Assembly: GCA_011090425.1 (NCBI GenBank)
Contig: PHGD01000001.1
Location: forward strand, 56,943 to 120,942
Direction of reading: 5' to 3'
DNA length: 64,000 bases
Source: Nitrospira sp. LK70
Lineage (GTDB): Bacteria > Nitrospirota > Nitrospiria > Nitrospirales > Nitrospiraceae
The notes beneath the pieces were generated by a model, which worked only from the letters and a program-made list of their open reading frames with translations, did no database searches and was not told where the DNA came from. Shown in pieces: positions 63,067-64,000 of this stretch. The first letter of the stretch is position 1. Each line of letters starts with the position of its first letter. The translations under genes and the position numbers were made by a program.

Positions 63067-63469
63067 GTTCGCGCTGCTCGATACCACGGTCTACATTGAT
63101 AATTTCCGATCCGGCCGCTTCACGTTTCGCCTGCTGCAATCTCCTTTCGTCATGCGTTGTTCTTCCGTCGTACTCCACGAATTGCTTCGCGGGGCTCGAA
63201 CCGCCACTGAGCGGAAGTTTGTTTTGGAATTGAGTCGGTGGTGCCAAGTGTAGACGCCCACGGAGCAGCAGTGGCTGAGGGCCGCCGAGATCCTCCATCA
63301 GCTCAGACGGCGAGAGCACTATGAGGCCGCCAAGTTGCGTGAGCTGGCCTGTGATGTGTTGATCGCCCTGTCGGCAAGAAGTATCGGCGCCAGGGTGATC
63401 ACGACCAATCACGCAGACTTTCGCGTGATTCAGCGGGAGCTGTCCTTTCATCACGTGTGTTGGGAATAG
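63044..63469 (+). pseudogene. VapC-like PIN-domain toxin interrupted by an amber codon
   Basis: From ATG 63044 the frame reads KFALLDTTVYIDNFRSGRF (the N-terminal PIN Asp), VVLHELLRGAR (Glu) and stops at TAG 63251-63253. Directly after it the same frame continues (TPTEQQWLRAAEILHQL, then LACDVLIALSARSIGA and ITTNHADFRVI) to TAG 63467, covering the remaining PIN motifs including the C-terminal Asp. One base change (for example TAG from CAG or TGG) would restore 141 residues. The toxin is therefore probably inactive, unless the stop is suppressed. It overlaps the antitoxin gene as in normal vapBC pairs. Confidence 0.78.
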
Positions 63470-63792
63470 ACGGAGTTTTGATGAGGGTGAAAGCAGGAGA
63501 AGGCTCCTCCATCCCGATGGAGTGCTTGACCATATCACGCCCAGCCATTGCATTGGTGCTATGGTACGACCATGCGTAGTCGTATACTTTCCGATGTGCC
63601 TGGCCGCTCCCGCCTAGGCGACCGAGGCGGAATCGTTCGCCCCGGATCACCCCTTCAATCAGGCGCTGACCGCCGCTGGCGCTCCGTTCGCTGCTGAATC
63701 AAGCGTCCGATAGACGTGAAGACCGCGCAGAAATTTTCGAGAACTTCAACTCAGATGACACGAAGGGTGATCGGGACGAGGGGGAATGATTC
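63470..63792. other. intergenic region without recognisable features
   Basis: About 320 bases between the broken vapC and the - strand gene at the right edge. Open frames here are short and unsupported; no repeat or terminator was recognised. Confidence 0.4.
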
Positions 63793-64000
63793 CTAATCGT
63801 CTGCCGTCCCCACGGATCCTGCAAGGCGAGTCACCAGATTGATCCGCATGACGTCCTGTGCCAGGGCTTCGGCGTCCCTCAATTCGTGGTCATAGACGTC
63901 GGTCTGATACTCCTCGCTGTCGGCGTTCGCCAGCGACGACCAGACGGATTGGCCGGTCTCGCTGACGCGGATTTTGGTGACCGTGGAGAGGCCGGGCCTG
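63793..64000 (-). CDS. C-terminal part of an unidentified protein (cut by window edge)
   Basis: An open - strand frame runs from the right edge to a TAG at 63793-63795, giving 68 codons: GLSTVTKIRVSETGQSVW, then ANADSEEYQTDVYDHELRDA and LVTRLAGSVGTADD at the end. Codon use is plausible for this genome (G/C-rich third positions) and the protein is acidic and soluble, but I recognise no family. Its start and most of its sequence lie outside the window. Confidence 0.5.
   Translation of the reverse strand, partial: RPGLSTVTKIRVSETGQSVWSSLANADSEEYQTDVYDHELRDAEALAQDVMRINLVTRLAGSVGTADD

Noticed and set aside
1..64000. CRISPR arrays, rRNA genes, complete tRNA genes or riboswitches
   Set aside because: Read for regularly spaced repeats and known RNA signatures; none found apart from the tRNA-Thr fragment.

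Overview
The window looks like a chromosome segment of a flagellated Nitrospirota bacterium, probably Nitrospira-like. This rests on a high-G+C flagellar basal-body operon controlled by sigma-54 regulators, and on the general style of the proteins. No rRNA or complete tRNA is present to fix the taxonomy, so the assignment is an inference.

Layout. (1) 1-5.8 kb, + strand: a putative DNA-modification/nuclease set made of an Eco57I-class adenine methylase (cut by the left edge), an NT5C-like HAD phosphatase and a TM0106-type RecB-like nuclease with a DEDD exonuclease domain, then a small secreted NPY-repeat protein. (2) 5.9-8.9 kb, - strand: a four-gene operon (small protein, XRE regulator, retron-type reverse transcriptase, PolB-like 3'-5' exonuclease), preceded by a hairpin-rich non-coding stretch that may hold the msr-msd RNA. 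This is my best candidate for an undescribed system. (3) 8.9-23.7 kb, - strand: a conjugative type IV secretion operon in the order virB2-B3-B4-B6-B5-B8-B9-B10-B11-virD4, then an OmpA-like lipoprotein, an LPD7-type protein, trbM and a protein with an RNA-polymerase alpha-CTD-like domain. A RadC-like gene and a broken tyrosine integrase lie beyond its start. No complete relaxase is visible.

(4) 25.9-46.4 kb, + strand: a cluster of large, mostly secreted multidomain proteins. It holds a HEGGH metallopeptidase, a PepSY-like protein, a DUF4185 protein with an embedded seven-bladed propeller, a GH9-like enzyme, a TIM-barrel protein with LGFP repeats, a DUF6259-like glycosidase with another embedded propeller, a CxxCH protein and a frameshifted serine hydrolase with BTRD1 repeats. 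Most pair a hydrolase-like domain with tandem repeats that probably bind polymer or glycan. The cluster is littered with mobile-element debris: a broken IS1595 element, a pRiA4b ORF-3 remnant, a Tn3 transposase remnant, and near its end a DUF72 fragment and the 5' half of a tRNA-Thr.

(5) 47.4-61.4 kb, + strand: core genome. A sigma-54 response regulator, a TPR protein, a PAS histidine kinase and a second sigma-54 response regulator precede flgB-flgC-fliE-fliF-fliG-fliH-fliI-fliJ-motE, with a good sigma-54 promoter before flgB. The FliH protein is fused to an N-terminal receiver domain. (6) 61.4-64 kb: a second accessory patch starts directly after motE with the 3' end of an integron-type integrase, then an Mrr-like restriction nuclease, vapB, a vapC broken by an amber codon, and the C-terminus of an unidentified - strand gene at the right edge.
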